This document shows, one piece after another, positions 54,949 to 64,000 of a stretch of 64,000 nucleotides of DNA (positions within the stretch are counted from its first letter, which is position 1; the number at the start of each line of letters is the position of its first letter). Source of the DNA: Paenibacillus sp. SZ31. GTDB lineage: Bacteria > Bacillota > Bacilli > Paenibacillales > Paenibacillaceae. The stretch is taken from the NCBI RefSeq assembly GCF_012912005.1, contig NZ_JABBEA010000011.1:62001-126000 (forward strand), written 5' to 3'. The notes under the pieces were generated by a model, which saw nothing but the letters and a program-made list of their open reading frames with translations, was not told the origin of the DNA and ran no database searches. Both the position numbers and the translations under genes were made by a program.

Positions 54949-56262
54949 ATGCAGAGACATGCAAAATGGACAGCCGTCATTTTGACCATCGTTGCAGGAG
55001 TGAGCTGGATGCTTATGGGCAGCTCCAAGCCGAGAAACAACACGTCAACGAGTCAACCACCTGCGACTGAACGTGGGCTTGCCAAGGTGTCGAACGTACC
55101 GATCAGTTCAGCGGATGTAACATCGAAGATTGAACTGCTGGGGAAACCTTTTAGCAAAACACCCTATGCCAATAACGTCTGGGACATGCAACTGTATAAT
55201 GGCAAAATATATTTGGGTCACGGGAACAGTAGTAATCTGGGCGTAGCGCCGAATTCAGGTCCTATTCCAGTCATTTATTATGATACAGCGAATGCGAAAT
55301 TCAAGACCCAGTCGGTGACCAACAGCAATCCGGGCATTATGCCATCGACGAAGATGTATGTGGATGAGGAACAGATTGATATCTACCGAGTGCTGAACGA
55401 CAAGTTATATATTCCTGGCAACGATTCAGATAGTGAGAATTGGGCTTTGGGCAACTTCTATCGTCTGGATGGAGAGGAATGGACCAAATATCGCAATCTT
55501 CCGCTCGGTGTGCACGTATACGATCTGGCATCCTATCAAGGAAAGATGTTTGCCGCGCTGGGTACGGACTCCAAACCAACCATATTAATCTCTCATAATG
55601 AAGGTGAAACTTGGCAGAAATATGCGACCATTAATACGTTTGGCTTCCGAGCGTATACGATGTTCCATCTTAATGGCAAATTATATGCCTCTGGCATGAT
55701 GTATCCTGCCAATAACATATGGAATGATAAAACCAATATCCTGGAGATTAATGAACAGCTTCAGAAACGGGACGTTGTCATCTATGGCAACAAAATGCTG
55801 CCTGGGTTAACCTATCAAACGGGCACAATTCCTTATAATAAAATAGGCAAAAATGTTAACTTTAATAATAAGTTGCTCTATATAGCCGGAGGCGTGTTCA
55901 ATGATGGACAGCTGTTGCCCAAATCCTTGAATGTCATGACCGACATTAATCAGGCAAGACGAGTTAATCTGCCAGATGCCAAGGCGCTTCCTACGGATGT
56001 GCTGTTGCGGGATGGCAAGGTATATGTGCTTACGTACACCCGGCAAAGTGCCAATCTCTATATCAACAGGGTCTATCAATCGACTGATCTCACAACATGG
56101 AATGAGATTTTGCGCTTTAACCAGGACACGTACGCCAAGTCATTCGAAGAGAATGACGGAGATTTCTATTTCGGTCTCGGTACGGATCCAGATGTATTAT
56201 CGACTTCGTCAGGCAAATTACTTCGTGTAAATCGCGGTGATATCCCCGTAAATGCTAATTAA
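54949..56262 (+). CDS. Secreted or membrane-anchored beta-propeller-like protein, unknown function
   Basis: 437 residues. An N-terminal hydrophobic helix (WTAVILTIVAGVSWMLMG) followed by a Ser/Thr/Pro-rich stretch suggests export and anchoring. The rest has repeated short beta motifs (LYNGKIYLGHG, YQGKMFAALG, LNGKLYASGM, LLYIAGGV, RDGKVYVLTY), the YxGK(I/L/V)Y pattern of kelch/sialidase-type propellers. Function not recognised. ATG 54949 has AAGGAGG with 8 bases spacing; ATG 54931 overlaps the ribosome binding site region. Flanked by terminators. Confidence 0.75.
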   Translation: MQRHAKWTAVILTIVAGVSWMLMGSSKPRNNTSTSQPPATERGLAKVSNVPISSADVTSKIELLGKPFSKTPYANNVWDMQLYNGKIYLGHGNSSNLGVAPNSGPIPVIYYDTANAKFKTQSVTNSNPGIMPSTKMYVDEEQIDIYRVLNDKLYIPGNDSDSENWALGNFYRLDGEEWTKYRNLPLGVHVYDLASYQGKMFAALGTDSKPTILISHNEGETWQKYATINTFGFRAYTMFHLNGKLYASGMMYPANNIWNDKTNILEINEQLQKRDVVIYGNKMLPGLTYQTGTIPYNKIGKNVNFNNKLLYIAGGVFNDGQLLPKSLNVMTDINQARRVNLPDAKALPTDVLLRDGKVYVLTYTRQSANLYINRVYQSTDLTTWNEILRFNQDTYAKSFEENDGDFYFGLGTDPDVLSTSSGKLLRVNRGDIPVNAN

Positions 56263-56378
56263 ATTGGAAGGAAGATTATGGATTATATACTATGCTACAT
56301 CCACATTATTGGTGACCGGGAAAATACCTGAAGATGTAGTAGAATACGGGGCGGACTGCTGTGGCAGTTTGTTCTAAG

Positions 56379-56411
56379 GGAGGCTGCCACAAGGTAGCTT
56401 TCTTTTTTTGT
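56379..56411 (+). terminator. Rho-independent terminator
   Basis: AGGCTGCC pairs with GGTAGCTT (two G-U pairs), loop ACAA, then a T run. The remaining 180 bases before the next gene hold no convincing gene. Confidence 0.65.
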
Positions 56412-56594
56412 CCATAAGATTAGTATGAATGCCTAACTTCGAAAATTTGAAAATAAAATTAAGAAACTATAAAATGGATAGAGAAATAACCTTAAACCAG
56501 TCAACTGGATTAACCTGTTACGATATACAGAAGCAAGTCGCATTTCCCGTGAATGCGGAGTTCCATACTTCCAATTGCAAAGGAGCAATATACG

Positions 56595-57698
56595 ATGAAC
56601 GTACCTTCAGCATTATTCAAACCCTTTACCTCGGACAAGCTAACCTTGTCTAACCGAATTGTGATGGCACCTATGACACGTGGCTTCTCACCAGAGGGCG
56701 TACCTGGACCAGAGGTAGTTGAATACTACCGACGCAGAGCAGCTGGCGGAGTGGGGCTTATCATTACGGAAGGTACAGGCATTAATCATCCGTCTTCGGT
56801 CAGTGGGGCGAGTATTCCATTGTTCCATGGTGAAGATTCGCTGCAAGGATGGGCTAACGTAGTGAAAGCAGTACATGAAGCAGGTGGCAAAATCATGCCA
56901 CAATTGTGGCATGTGGGTACAGCGCGTCGTTCCGGCGACTTGCCTAATGCTGAAGCTGAACCGGTAAGTCCGTCAGGCGTTAGCATGGCAGGAGAACCAT
57001 CACGTGAACCCTTGACGGAAGAGGAGATTCAAGGTCTTGTTCAAGCATTTGCCCAAGCCGCAGCGGATGCACAGCGAATTGGGTTTGACGGCATTGAGCT
57101 GCACGGAGCTCATGGATATCTGATTGATCAATTCTTCTGGGAGCAGACGAACCGACGGACCGACAAGTATGGCGGTGATTTGGTACAGCGAACCCAATTT
57201 GCAGTTGAAGTGATTGAAGCTTGTCGTGCGGAAGTTGGCCCTGATTTCCCAATTGTGCTCCGGTTCTCCCAATGGAAGATGGGGAATTATGATGCACGTC
57301 TGGTGGAAACACCAGAACAATTGGAACAATTCCTGGCACCACTCAGTGCTGCTGGCGTAGATATATTCCATTGCTCTACCCGCCGGTTCTGGTTGCCTGA
57401 ATTTGAAGGTTCCGAGCTGAATCTCGCGGGTTGGACACAAAAAATAACAGGCAAACCAGCTATTTCAGTTGGATCGGTAGGGCTGGAAGCTGAGTTTGTG
57501 GACAGAGCAACCGAGAACCAGGGAACAGGGGATGCCCATCTGGATCTATTGAATGAGAAGCTGGAGAATAATGAATTTGACCTGATCGCCTTGGGCCGCG
57601 TTCTGCTGAGTGATCCCGAGTGGCCTGTCAAAGTTCGTGAAGATCGCACATCCGAAATCATTCCTTTTACAACGGAAGTATTGAAAACACTCCAATAA
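56595..57698 (+). CDS. Old Yellow Enzyme family NADH:flavin oxidoreductase
   Basis: 367 residues. FMN barrel motifs: MAPMTRG, the His/Asn-type substrate pair region (ELHGAHGYLIDQFFW), RRTDKYGGD, and C-terminal GRVLLSDPEWPVKV. It reduces activated alkenes with NAD(P)H. ATG 56595 has AAAGGAG 9 bases upstream; further upstream in-frame sequence is less likely. Monocistronic with a terminator at 57785. Confidence 0.92.
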   Translation: MNVPSALFKPFTSDKLTLSNRIVMAPMTRGFSPEGVPGPEVVEYYRRRAAGGVGLIITEGTGINHPSSVSGASIPLFHGEDSLQGWANVVKAVHEAGGKIMPQLWHVGTARRSGDLPNAEAEPVSPSGVSMAGEPSREPLTEEEIQGLVQAFAQAAADAQRIGFDGIELHGAHGYLIDQFFWEQTNRRTDKYGGDLVQRTQFAVEVIEACRAEVGPDFPIVLRFSQWKMGNYDARLVETPEQLEQFLAPLSAAGVDIFHCSTRRFWLPEFEGSELNLAGWTQKITGKPAISVGSVGLEAEFVDRATENQGTGDAHLDLLNEKLENNEFDLIALGRVLLSDPEWPVKVREDRTSEIIPFTTEVLKTLQ

Positions 57699-57784
57699 TT
57701 GAAGGGAAAGAACGTTAGGCAAAGGGTATACCAATCTTGAATGACAACGATTTACAACGAAAAATGAAACAAAAACAAACAAAT

Positions 57785-57807
57785 GAGCCGCCTTTGGGCG
57801 GCTTTTT
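57785..57807 (+). terminator. Rho-independent terminator
   Basis: AGCCGCC and GGCGGCT with a 3-base loop, then TTTTT. Confidence 0.85.
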
Positions 57808-58097
57808 GACCTACCTATACTAATAATTTCAACATATGAAAAATTCACAATAGTAAAACGCTTTCCTGCACCGTTGCTCCTATTGATTATCCCCACACGT
57901 CCCGCACGCGCTTGGTCACAACACCATTTAGTTCCATATTTCAGGTTCTATAGCAACCATTTTTTTCGCTGCATATATGTCAGCACAACGATTCAATCCT
58001 CAGAAGCGCTCATTTTGAAAATCATTCACCTTGTGATAAGGTTAGGCCTAAACCCATGGTTTATCATGACGACATTACATAAGGAGGATGAATATCC
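57808..58097. other. Non-coding gap before nagZ
   Basis: No gene seen. It contains TAAAACGCTTTCC around 57852, a weak cre-like match, and the strong ribosome binding site AAGGAGG (58081-58087). Confidence 0.3.
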
Positions 58098-59438
58098 TTG
58101 TACAACTATAGGTACACCTCGAACAATAAATGGAGAAAACCACTGTATATAATGTGTCTTCTGCTGGGGATCGTTCTAGTTTTATCGGCATGTAGCCAAG
58201 CTCAGAAACCTTCCTCTGCAACGGACTCTAACATCGATTCAAACACTGACTCCAACACTGGGCAATCTTCTTCATCGCCGGAGCAGAATACCGTTCCACC
58301 ACAGGAACAAGCGCAAGAGGAACCGCAAGAAGAAGCCGACCTGGTGCAGGAGCAACTCAGTTCACTGACGTTAGAAGAGAAGATTGGACAGATGATACTC
58401 GCTGGTGTTCAGGGTACGACTCTGGATGCTCAAGCCAAACAGATGATTACGGCTCAAAAGGTAGGGGGCATTATTTTCTATGCCAACAATGTATCGACAC
58501 TCGATGGAACAGCCAAGTTTGTGCAATCCATCAAGGAAGCAAATCAGTCTAACCCGGTACCAATCTTCATGAGTGTAGATCAGGAGGGCGGCAAAGTCAG
58601 TCGTATGCCAGAGACGGTGGAATCCATTCCTTCCAGTAGAAAAGTAGGCGAGACGAAAGATAGCGCGCTTGCTGAAACAATGGGCCAATTGCTGGCCAGA
58701 CAAGTTCAGCTTGCGGGTTTTAATGTGGACTTCGCTCCTGTGCTGGATGTGAACAGTAACCCGAAGAACCCAGTGATTGGAGATCGTTCATTCGGCAGCT
58801 CGGCAGAACTAGTGTCACGTATGGGGATTGCGGAGATGAAGGGACTACGTAGTGAAGGCATTATTCCGGTAGTGAAACATTTCCCGGGGCATGGGGATAC
58901 GTCCGTGGACTCCCATCTTGACCTGCCTGTCGTGAACAAAACGGAAAAACAACTGGCTGAGCTGGAATGGATTCCGTTCCAGGCCGCGGTGAAGGAACAA
59001 GTTGAAGCAGTCATGGTTGCACACATTTTGTTCCCGAAGCTTGATCCGGATCATCCGGCTTCCTTATCGGATGTCATTATTGGTGAACATTTGCGCGGCA
59101 AATTTAAGTATGACGGTGTCGTCATCACAGATGATCTGAGTATGGGAGCAATAGCGAAGAATTTCAAGTTGGACGAAGCTGCTCTAGCAACGGTTAAAGC
59201 AGGAAGTGACATTCTTTTGGTAGCTCATAGTTATGAAAGTGCCAAGACGATTTTTGACACGCTAATGAGTGCAGTGAAGTCAGGTGAAATCTCCGAATCC
59301 CGAATTGATGAAAGTGTATATCGAATCCTGGCATTGAAGCAACAATACAAGTTATCCGATGACCAGAAAGCTTCCGGAGATCTGAAACAATTGAATGCAG
59401 ATATTGTGGATTGGCGTAAGCAAGTCGATGCTCGATAA
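58098..59438 (+). CDS. nagZ: Glycoside hydrolase family 3 beta-N-acetylhexosaminidase (NagZ/YbbD-type lipoprotein)
   Basis: 446 residues. Lipobox LVLSAC, a Ser/Asn/Gln/Glu-rich linker, then a GH3 barrel: the nucleophile Asp in VVITDDLSMGAI and the His-Asp dyad loop KHFPGHGDTSVDSH that marks NagZ enzymes. It releases GlcNAc from muropeptides or glycan ends on the outer surface and serves peptidoglycan recycling. The start is TTG 58098 with AAGGAGG 10 bases upstream. A B. subtilis-type NagZ also has a second domain; here the chain ends soon after the barrel. Confidence 0.9.
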   Translation: MYNYRYTSNNKWRKPLYIMCLLLGIVLVLSACSQAQKPSSATDSNIDSNTDSNTGQSSSSPEQNTVPPQEQAQEEPQEEADLVQEQLSSLTLEEKIGQMILAGVQGTTLDAQAKQMITAQKVGGIIFYANNVSTLDGTAKFVQSIKEANQSNPVPIFMSVDQEGGKVSRMPETVESIPSSRKVGETKDSALAETMGQLLARQVQLAGFNVDFAPVLDVNSNPKNPVIGDRSFGSSAELVSRMGIAEMKGLRSEGIIPVVKHFPGHGDTSVDSHLDLPVVNKTEKQLAELEWIPFQAAVKEQVEAVMVAHILFPKLDPDHPASLSDVIIGEHLRGKFKYDGVVITDDLSMGAIAKNFKLDEAALATVKAGSDILLVAHSYESAKTIFDTLMSAVKSGEISESRIDESVYRILALKQQYKLSDDQKASGDLKQLNADIVDWRKQVDAR

Positions 59439-59479
59439 TCAATCCTGTGATATGATTTTGGCAGAGGTGAGACCCAATC

Positions 59480-60184
59480 ATGTATACCATTATGATTATA
59501 GAGGACGACCCCAAGATTGCGGGATTATTGAAATCACATATTGAACGCTACGGGGACCGGGCCGTTCTGGTCGAGGATTTTGAGATGATTGTGCAACAGT
59601 TTGAGCAGGTACAGCCACATGTGGTACTTCTGGATATCAACTTGCCCAGTTACGATGGTTTCTATTGGTGCCGCCAGATTCGTACGCTGTCCACTTGCCC
59701 CATTTTGTTTATCTCCGCGCGGAGTGGGAAGATGGATCAGGTCATGGCACTGGAGAACGGGGCGGATGATTATATCACGAAGCCGTTTGAACATGAGATT
59801 GTTATAGCTAAAATTCGGAGTCAGCTGCGCAGGGTGTATGGGGACTATGCTGTACGTGACGAAGAACGCAAGGTGGAATTGGACGGTTTGATCGTGTATC
59901 TGGAAAGACAGGAGATTCAGCTTGGTGATCGCAAAGTGCAGCTGACGAAGAAGGAAACGATTCTGCTGGAAACGTTACTGCGCCGCAGTCCAAAGCTTGT
60001 GAGCAGAGAGACAATCTTGGAGAAGTTGTGGGACGACTCTTTTGTGGATGACAATACACTCAGTGTTAACGTTACTCGGGTGCGAAAGCGATTAGCCGAG
60101 CTTGGCATTACGGATGCACTGGAGACGGTCAGAGGATCGGGTTACCGACTGAACAATAACTGGAAAGCTTTTTCTCCATCATGA
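59480..60184 (+). CDS. Response regulator, OmpR family (BceR-like)
   Basis: 234 residues. Receiver with phosphoacceptor D52 (VVLLDINLPSYDGF) and a winged-helix DNA-binding domain (SRETILEKLWDDSFVDDNTL, VNVTRVRKRLAEL). It overlaps the kinase gene by 4 bases. The dyad at 61311 upstream of the ABC genes is the likely binding site. Confidence 0.9.
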   Translation: MYTIMIIEDDPKIAGLLKSHIERYGDRAVLVEDFEMIVQQFEQVQPHVVLLDINLPSYDGFYWCRQIRTLSTCPILFISARSGKMDQVMALENGADDYITKPFEHEIVIAKIRSQLRRVYGDYAVRDEERKVELDGLIVYLERQEIQLGDRKVQLTKKETILLETLLRRSPKLVSRETILEKLWDDSFVDDNTLSVNVTRVRKRLAELGITDALETVRGSGYRLNNNWKAFSPS

Positions 60185-61164
60185 GATTGTTTATACGAGA
60201 ACATCTCGCTTTAACTTGCTGGGTTGTTGCCATCTTGTTCACCGTTATTGCAGTGTTCTGGTATGACGGTTACAACGATTGGGTCACGGCTGCTTATGCC
60301 GTAGCGTTGGGATTATTTTTATACGTTGCATATTTGGTCTATCGTTATTATTCACATCGCTCTTTTTATGCCCGGATGACACGATCGATGGATTCGCTGA
60401 AGGAATTTGTACCATTGAACGAAACAAGTCCTTTATCATTGGCGCTGGAGAAGCTGCTGGATTCACAATACGGACAGTATCATGCTCATCTGCATCGGCT
60501 GGAACAGCGACAGCAAGAATATCTGACGTTTATGAACCAGTGGGTACATCAGATGAAGACACCGTTATCCGTCATTGAGTTGACCGTGGAAGATCAGGAA
60601 GATGATGATCCCAGGCTCATAAGCATTCGAGAGGAAGCGGACCAGATGAGACGGGGATTGGAGACTGTGCTGTATGTGGCGCGCTTGGATACCTTTGAAC
60701 AGGATTTTAGTGTTGAACCTGTGTTACTGAAGAATGCTGGTGAAGAGGCGATCCATGAGCTGAAACGATTCTTCATCCGCAATCACGTCTATCCAGAGAT
60801 GCATATAGAATCTTCGCTGGTTGTGCAATCCGATGCCAAGTGGATTCGTTTCGTCTTGGTACAGTTACTGTCTAATGCGATCAAATATTCAGCGGGCAGC
60901 GGACAAAAGATCCATCTGCGGGCATATGAAGCAGAACGCTCCATCATGCTGGAAGTCAAGGATCAAGGCATCGGGATTCCGAAGTCTGATTTGAACCGGG
61001 TATTCCAGCCTTTCTTCACCGGGGAGAACGGGCGGTATTTCAAGGAGTCCACAGGCATGGGACTGTATATTGCCAAAGAAGTGTTAACGCGGATGAATCA
61101 TCGGATCGATCTTGAATCCGTGTACGGCGAAGGAACGACCGTCCGAATTACATTCAAATCCTGA
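60181..61164 (+). CDS. Intramembrane-sensing histidine kinase (BceS-like)
   Basis: 327 residues. Two close membrane helices (about 10-27 and 36-57) with almost no extracellular loop, as in BceS kinases that sense through their ABC transporter. HisKA with H123 (NQWVHQMKTPLSVIEL), HATPase motifs SNAIKY, DQGIGIP and GMGLYIAKEVL. Start ATG 60181 overlaps the response regulator stop. Confidence 0.9.
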   Translation: MRLFIREHLALTCWVVAILFTVIAVFWYDGYNDWVTAAYAVALGLFLYVAYLVYRYYSHRSFYARMTRSMDSLKEFVPLNETSPLSLALEKLLDSQYGQYHAHLHRLEQRQQEYLTFMNQWVHQMKTPLSVIELTVEDQEDDDPRLISIREEADQMRRGLETVLYVARLDTFEQDFSVEPVLLKNAGEEAIHELKRFFIRNHVYPEMHIESSLVVQSDAKWIRFVLVQLLSNAIKYSAGSGQKIHLRAYEAERSIMLEVKDQGIGIPKSDLNRVFQPFFTGENGRYFKESTGMGLYIAKEVLTRMNHRIDLESVYGEGTTVRITFKS

Positions 61165-61257
61165 AGTCGCAGGTTGAAGTTAAGATTGGGGCGTGAAGTC
61201 TGTATTTTTGTTGAAGAAGTGTGAGTAGAGTATGAATTACAGTGTAGGTTTAAGTTT

Positions 61258-61296
61258 AGACGTCTATTGCCTGGTTAGGGCAAAGACGTCTTTTTT
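61258..61296 (+). terminator. Rho-independent terminator
   Basis: AGACGTCT...TTGCC pairs with GGCAA...AGACGTCT around a loop of about 7 bases, then a T run. It separates the kinase from the transporter transcription unit. Confidence 0.8.
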
Positions 61297-61310
61297 GCTT
61301 ACCATCATGC

Positions 61311-61343
61311 AACCTTACAACATTGTCATGTTGGTGAAAGGTT
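61311..61343 (+). promoter_or_regulatory. Nested dyad, likely BceR-type operator
   Basis: CAACAT (61318-61323) and ATGTTG (61328-61333) are perfect arms around TGTC; outer arms AACCTT (61311-61316) and AAGGTT (61338-61343) add a second dyad. It lies about 135 bases before the ABC ATPase gene, in the position where BceR sites occur. The rest of the gap to 61477 has no gene. Confidence 0.5.
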
Positions 61344-61477
61344 AAACCATAGGAGAATGGCCGAAACTTCGTTAGACTGTAGTCATAAGAGTGCAGGAAA
61401 GGCCACGTACAATACGCATGCACACAGCATGAAAGTAACTTGATTTTGAATTCATACATCACTAAGGAGTTGTAACC

Positions 61478-62248
61478 ATGGAGATTTGTTCTGTAAAACA
61501 GATCAGTAAAATCTATAAAGGCATCGTATCGTATGAAGCATTATCCGGCATCGACCTCAGCATTCAAGAAGGAGAGTTTGTTGGCATCATGGGACCATCC
61601 GGTAGTGGTAAAACAACCTTGCTGAACATGATCTCTACAATTGATCATCCAACATCAGGCGAACTTCGGATTGCAGGGAAGAATCCGTTTGAATTGAATC
61701 AGGATGAACTCGCGCTGTTCCGGCGCAAAGAGCTTGGATTCGTTTTTCAATCGTTCAATCTGTTAAATACACTGACAGTCAAGGAAAACATTGTACTGCC
61801 ACTGACTCTTGACGGCGTTTCGCTAGCAGTGATGAACACACGTGTTGAACAACTGGCAAGCAAGCTGGGGATCGAGAGTATTCTGAACAAGCGGACATAT
61901 GAGATATCAGGAGGACAAGCACAGCGTACGGCCATTGCCAGAGCCCTGATCCATTCCCCGAAGCTGATTCTGGCCGATGAGCCAACAGGTAATCTGGATT
62001 CGAAGGCGGCCAGAGATGTGATGGAGATTCTTGAAACACGCAATCAGGAGGATCAAGCTACAATGCTGTTGGTCACCCATGATGCGGTTGCGGCGAGTTA
62101 TTGCAGTCGGGTCGTCTTTATCAAGGATGGCAAATTGTACAATGAAATTCATTACGGCGATAATCGCGCAGCCTTTTATCAGAAGATTATTAATGTATTA
62201 TCCCTAATGGGAGGGTCAGGACATGAATTTTCGCCAGTTCGCCATTAA
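61478..62248 (+). CDS. ABC transporter ATPase (BceA-like)
   Basis: 256 residues. Walker A GPSGSGKT, signature ISGGQAQR, Walker B LILADEPTGNLD. BceA-type ATPases pair with a large permease to expel or release antimicrobial peptides from their lipid targets. The stop codon overlaps the permease start by 26 bases. The ribosome binding site AAGGAG precedes ATG 61478. Confidence 0.92.
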   Translation: MEICSVKQISKIYKGIVSYEALSGIDLSIQEGEFVGIMGPSGSGKTTLLNMISTIDHPTSGELRIAGKNPFELNQDELALFRRKELGFVFQSFNLLNTLTVKENIVLPLTLDGVSLAVMNTRVEQLASKLGIESILNKRTYEISGGQAQRTAIARALIHSPKLILADEPTGNLDSKAARDVMEILETRNQEDQATMLLVTHDAVAASYCSRVVFIKDGKLYNEIHYGDNRAAFYQKIINVLSLMGGSGHEFSPVRH

Positions 62249-64000
62249 TAACGTTGTTCGCAACAAACGAATTTATCTGGCTCATTTTCTGAGCAGTACA
62301 TTTTCCGTCATGATCTTTTTCACCTACGCATTGCTCCTGTTCCATCCCGATCTGAAAGAAGGGTTAAAGGGATCAAGTGGTACGGTTACGTTGCTTGCCA
62401 ACCAGGGGTTTATGATTGCAGAGGTCATTATATTCATCTTTTCATTCCTGTTCTTGCTCTACTCTGTTGGTTCATTTCTGAAGACACGCAAGAAGGAGTT
62501 TGGTATATTCCTGATCATTGGCATGACACGTAAACAAATGAACCGGCTGTTGTTTATGGAGAACATGTGTATCGGATTAGCTTCCATTATTACCGGTATT
62601 GGACTCGGGCTTATTTTCGGCAAATTGATTCTGCTCATCTGCGGCTCCATGCTGGCTGTTGAGAACAGCCTTCGATTCTATTTTCCGCTAAAAGGCATTG
62701 CCTTGACGGCAGGTACATTTCTGCTGCTGTTTGTTGTGATCGCGATGTCATCATCCTTGCTCATCCGCAAAGGAACTCTCATTGACCTTGTGAAATCAGA
62801 GGAAAAACCGAAACCGGAACCCAAAGCCTCACGTCTACTTGCCTTGTTATCCGTATTGTTGATTGGCGGGGGTTATGCAGGAGTATTCACTTTTGTATGG
62901 ATAAGCTTCTCGTTTCCGCTATTACTGGCAAGTGTCGTGGTCGTCATTGCAGGTACGTATTTACTGTTCACACAGCTCAGTGTGTACGTGATCCGGGCAC
63001 TCAAAAGAAACCCAAGATTGTTTTTCCGCAAAACCAATCTGCTCTTCTTATCGGAACTTACGTATCGAATGAAAGATAACGCGATTATGTTTTTCATGGT
63101 AAGCATCATCTCGGCATCTTCATTTACGGGAATTGGCACCATGCTCGCGATTGCTGACCCTGGGTTATCGTCCATGTCTAATCCGTACGCATTCAGCTAT
63201 ATGAATTCATGGGATACTCCCCAGTCAGAGCGACATATTCGGCAGATTGAAGAAACGTTGATTGATAATCAAGTTCCCTACGTGAAGGGCAGTTATGCTC
63301 CTATAGGTGAAAATAATAATGGGAAGATTATCAAACTGAGTGATTATAACCGTCTTGCGAAGGCACTGGGGTATGAAGAACGTACGTTGAAACAGATCGA
63401 TGAGTCATTTATGACACCAAGCAATTTGGCGATTCGCAAGGCGTACCGTGAACAGGTTGAACAAGGAGTCTCGGGAGGAAAGATCAATCTGGAGGTTGAT
63501 AATCAGCGCGTACCTGTCCAGCTATCGACACCTGGTACCGATATTGTGATTCCTTTTCAATATGAAATTTATCTCTACGTCGTAACCGACGAACTGTTTA
63601 ATAAGATGAGACCTGCGTACAACGAGGAAGTTGGCATGCCTGAAGGTTTCTATTCGAGTCAAACGATACAATTTATCGTGAAAGATTGGATGGGTACACG
63701 CAGCTTCGCTCCTGAATTGATCAAATCCATTCAAGATGATCATTCCGACAGAGGTTATTACGAGGTCAGCGCGCTTGTGGTGGACTGGCTTAATTCCAAG
63801 CAGACCAATGGCATCATTCTAATTTTGAGCGGCCTGATCGGCATTGTTTTCTTCACCTTTGCAGCAAGTTTCACGTATTTCAGACTCTACGCAGATCTAG
63901 AACGGGATGAAGCGCAGTATCGCATGATTGGCAAAATGGGACTGAGTCGTCCCGAACTCCGTAAGATCGTAACAAGGCAGCTATTGCTTATGTTCTTCCT
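62223..64000 (+). CDS. BceB-like ABC transporter permease (3' end outside window)
   Basis: 592 residues are visible from ATG 62223 (GGAGG upstream), and the frame runs off the right edge. It shows the FtsX/BceB layout: an N-terminal helix, several helices up to about residue 310, then a large extracellular domain (from about residue 320 to 520) and a further helix (about 525-550), with a final helical region starting. RKEFGIFLIIGMTRKQM is the conserved coupling segment. It overlaps the ATPase gene by 26 bases, the usual BceAB arrangement, and probably gives resistance to cell-wall-active peptides. Confidence 0.9.
   Translation, partial: MNFRQFAINNVVRNKRIYLAHFLSSTFSVMIFFTYALLLFHPDLKEGLKGSSGTVTLLANQGFMIAEVIIFIFSFLFLLYSVGSFLKTRKKEFGIFLIIGMTRKQMNRLLFMENMCIGLASIITGIGLGLIFGKLILLICGSMLAVENSLRFYFPLKGIALTAGTFLLLFVVIAMSSSLLIRKGTLIDLVKSEEKPKPEPKASRLLALLSVLLIGGGYAGVFTFVWISFSFPLLLASVVVVIAGTYLLFTQLSVYVIRALKRNPRLFFRKTNLLFLSELTYRMKDNAIMFFMVSIISASSFTGIGTMLAIADPGLSSMSNPYAFSYMNSWDTPQSERHIRQIEETLIDNQVPYVKGSYAPIGENNNGKIIKLSDYNRLAKALGYEERTLKQIDESFMTPSNLAIRKAYREQVEQGVSGGKINLEVDNQRVPVQLSTPGTDIVIPFQYEIYLYVVTDELFNKMRPAYNEEVGMPEGFYSSQTIQFIVKDWMGTRSFAPELIKSIQDDHSDRGYYEVSALVVDWLNSKQTNGIILILSGLIGIVFFTFAASFTYFRLYADLERDEAQYRMIGKMGLSRPELRKIVTRQLLLMFF

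Noticed and set aside
56429..56653. 75-residue open frame before the OYE gene
   Set aside because: No ribosome binding site, AT-rich low-complexity composition, and it overlaps the OYE start.
57852..57866. cre site upstream of nagZ
   Set aside because: Three consensus positions are wrong, so it is not reported as a regulatory site.

Overview
The window reads as chromosomal DNA from a Gram-positive, sporeformer-type bacterium, most likely Paenibacillus. I infer this from strong AGGAGG-type ribosome binding sites with frequent TTG/GTG starts, LplABC-type sugar ABC systems that lack their own ATPase, membrane-bound AraC regulators, S-layer homology (SLH) domains, a Bce-type peptide-detoxification module, a B. 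subtilis-like BdhA, and short intergenic repeats of the kind seen in Paenibacillus. No rRNA, tRNA, CRISPR array, prophage or transposase is visible.

1-11.6 kb is a carbohydrate locus: the end of a ROK gene, an MFS transporter, a membrane AraC regulator, a small unknown protein, a lipoprotein binding protein with two permeases, an unknown probable alpha/alpha-toroid enzyme and a TIM-barrel sugar isomerase. 11.6-19.7 kb holds a repeat cluster, a P-loop kinase, a PadR regulator overlapping a HAAS-FtsW/RodA fusion, an SgrR-like regulator divergent from a DUF4173-type membrane protein, and a YidC gene preceded by a translated leader that looks like a MifM-type force-sensing arrest peptide. 19.9-32.1 kb is a second polysaccharide locus: a 1423-residue secreted lyase-like protein, a membrane AraC regulator, two permeases, a binding protein and a GH28-like beta-helix enzyme.

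32.2-37 kb holds a LuxR-type regulator divergent from a methyltransferase that overlaps a saccharopine-dehydrogenase-like gene, then a small protein and an MtaD-type deaminase. 37.2-40.3 kb encodes a secreted dockerin-like protein followed by a cohesin-SLH surface protein. 40.7-44.7 kb is a MacB-like ABC transporter with its response regulator and kinase; its promoter shares a spaced GTTCA direct repeat with the dockerin/cohesin promoter, suggesting one regulon.

44.9-58 kb is mixed housekeeping and accessory content: a UbiD decarboxylase, an HD-GYP protein, an SRPBCC protein, a 52-residue membrane protein, an MFS/TetR pair with matching operators, a 2-hydroxyacid dehydrogenase, a LacI regulator divergent from bdhA with palindromic operators, a secreted beta-rich protein and an Old Yellow Enzyme. 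58-64 kb has a NagZ lipoprotein and a BceRS-BceAB module cut by the right edge.

The strongest candidates for new biology are (i) the MifM-like leader with a perfect hairpin over the yidC ribosome binding site, and (ii) the paired dockerin and cohesin-SLH genes with a promoter motif shared with the neighbouring two-component/ABC operon. All calls come from reading the sequence; no database search was run.
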